Assembly: GCA_963705885.1 (NCBI GenBank)
Contig: OY970120.1
Location: forward strand, 1,426,001 to 1,490,000
Direction of reading: 5' to 3'
Length of the DNA stretch: 64,000 nucleotides
DNA from: MFD01275-c22 sp963705885
GTDB lineage: Bacteria > Actinomycetota > Actinomycetes > JACCUZ01
How positions within the stretch are numbered: position 1 is the stretch's first letter; every line of letters begins with the position of its first letter. Made by a program: the position numbers and the translations under genes. This document shows positions 62,888 to 64,000 of the stretch, piece by piece. The notes beneath the pieces are model-generated. The model saw only the letters and a program-made list of their open reading frames with translations. It did not search any database and was not told the origin of the DNA.

Positions 62888-64000
62888 GCGACTCCCCGTC
62901 ATCCCCGCGCCGGCACGCCGAGGCGCGGGTCGACCTGGGCGCGGTGCGGGCGAACGTCGAGGCCCTCCGGGCCCGGACGACCGCCGAGGTGCTCGCCGTG
63001 GTCAAGGCCGACGCCTACGGCCACGGCCTCGTCCCCTGCGCGCGGGCCGCCGTGGCCGGTGGGGCGACCTGGCTCGGCACGGCGCTGGTCGACGAGGCGC
63101 TGGCGCTGCGCGCGGCCGGCCTCACCGAACCGCGGGTCCTGGCCTGGCTGCTCGGTCCGGGCGAGCGGTGGGCCGATGCCGTCCGCGCTGACGTCGACCT
63201 CTCGGTGAACGCGGCCTGGGCCCTCGATGAGGTCGCGGCGGCCGCCCGCGAGACGGGCACCACCGCGCGGCTGCACCTCAAGGCGGACACCGGCCTCGGT
63301 CGCGGCGGGGCGGCGATGGCCGACTGGCCGGACCTGTGCGAGGCGGCGCGCAAGGCGGAGACCGACGGCATCGTGAAGGTCGTCGGGGTCTGGTCGCACT
63401 TCGCCTACGCCGACGCTCCGGGCCACCCGACGATCGCCCGCCAGGCGGAGGAGTTCGCGCGAGCCGTCGAGCAGGCCGAGCGCGCCGGCCTGGAGCCGGA
63501 GGTGCGCCACCTCGCCAACTCGGCCGCCACCCTGACCGCTCCGGAGCACCACTTCGACCTCGTCCGCCCCGGGCTCGCGGTCTACGGGCTCTCGCCCGTG
63601 CCGGACGTCGGTGGCCCGGCGGCCTTCGGCCTGCGGCCGGCCATGACGCTGACCGGCTCGCTGGTGCTGGTGAAGCGGGTGCCCGCCGGCAGCGGCGTGT
63701 CCTACGGCCACATCTACACGACCGCCGGTGAGACCACCCTCGGCCTCGTCCCGCTCGGCTACGCCGACGGCATCCCCCGCGACGGAGGCAACGTCGGGCC
63801 GGTGCTCGCGGCCGGTCGCCGCCGCACGGTCGCGGGCCGTGTCTGCATGGACCAGTTCGTCCTCGACCTCGGCGACGACCGGGCCGAGGCGGGGGACGAG
63901 GTCGTGCTGTTCGGGCCGGGGGACGACGGCGGCCCCACCGCGCAGGAATGGGCCGAGGCCACCGGCACGATCTCCTACGAGATCGTGTCGCGGGTCGGCC
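62884..64000 (+). CDS. alr: Alanine racemase (3' end missing)
   Basis: PLP enzyme making D-alanine for peptidoglycan. GTG 62884 overlaps the previous stop as GTGA. PLP-binding lysine is K41 (VVKADAYGHG). The second catalytic residue is Y274 in SYGHIY. RVCMDQFVLDLG is also present. The first 372 codons are in the window and the frame is still open at base 64000, so only the C-terminus is cut by the window edge. Confidence 0.95.
   Translation, partial: MSDSPSSPRRHAEARVDLGAVRANVEALRARTTAEVLAVVKADAYGHGLVPCARAAVAGGATWLGTALVDEALALRAAGLTEPRVLAWLLGPGERWADAVRADVDLSVNAAWALDEVAAAARETGTTARLHLKADTGLGRGGAAMADWPDLCEAARKAETDGIVKVVGVWSHFAYADAPGHPTIARQAEEFARAVEQAERAGLEPEVRHLANSAATLTAPEHHFDLVRPGLAVYGLSPVPDVGGPAAFGLRPAMTLTGSLVLVKRVPAGSGVSYGHIYTTAGETTLGLVPLGYADGIPRDGGNVGPVLAAGRRRTVAGRVCMDQFVLDLGDDRAEAGDEVVLFGPGDDGGPTAQEWAEATGTISYEIVSRVG

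Overview
The window is a 64 kb piece of a very GC-rich bacterial chromosome. It carries the main ribosomal-protein and RNA polymerase region of an actinomycete. Four things point to Actinomycetota: the mkl-yrbE-mce lipid importer, a SigE-family ECF sigma factor, a DUF222/HNH (13E12-type) gene, and TTG starts on rpoB and rpoC. Gene order and content suggest Propionibacteriales, perhaps Nocardioidaceae. That is an inference from layout; no 16S gene is present to check it.

Region 1 (1-12172): the 3' part of rplJ, then rplL, then a ten-gene mce locus (mkl ATPase, two YrbE permeases, MceA-F and two Mce-associated proteins) with start/stop overlaps between most genes. This locus sits inside the usually contiguous rplJL-rpoBC cluster. 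Region 2 (12173-24661): rpoB-rpoC, a strong hairpin, then rpsL-rpsG-fusA-tuf. Region 3 (24662-36869): the S10 and spc operons, rpsJ through rplO, then secY and adk. Region 4 (36885-43680): map, a DUF1707 gene where infA normally lies, rpmJ, rpsM-rpsK-rpsD-rpoA-rplQ, truA and a uridine-kinase-like gene.

Region 5 (43685-51877) is accessory: a GNAT acetyltransferase, an ABC-F ATPase carrying an in-frame triple DNA repeat, a SigE-family sigma factor with a membrane-anchored propeller protein, and a large secreted amylase that ends where a pullulanase domain would be expected. Region 6 (51878-64000): rplM-rpsI-glmM, a DUF222/HNH gene, a VOC-fold protein, coaA diverging from glmS, a Tat-exported PhoX-like protein, acpS, the bifunctional NAD(P)HX repair enzyme, and alr running off the right edge.

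Together the genes serve transcription, translation, protein export (SecY), cell-wall precursor supply (GlmS, GlmM, Alr), CoA/ACP cofactor supply (CoaA, AcpS) and lipid import (Mce). The most unusual signals are a roughly 50-bp DNA repeat translated in two different frames in two unrelated genes, a hairpin shared by the rpsL and rpsJ leaders, the missing infA, the 20-bp coaA/glmS divergent gap, and a putative CTG start for truA. No tRNA, rRNA, CRISPR, prophage or insertion sequence was seen.
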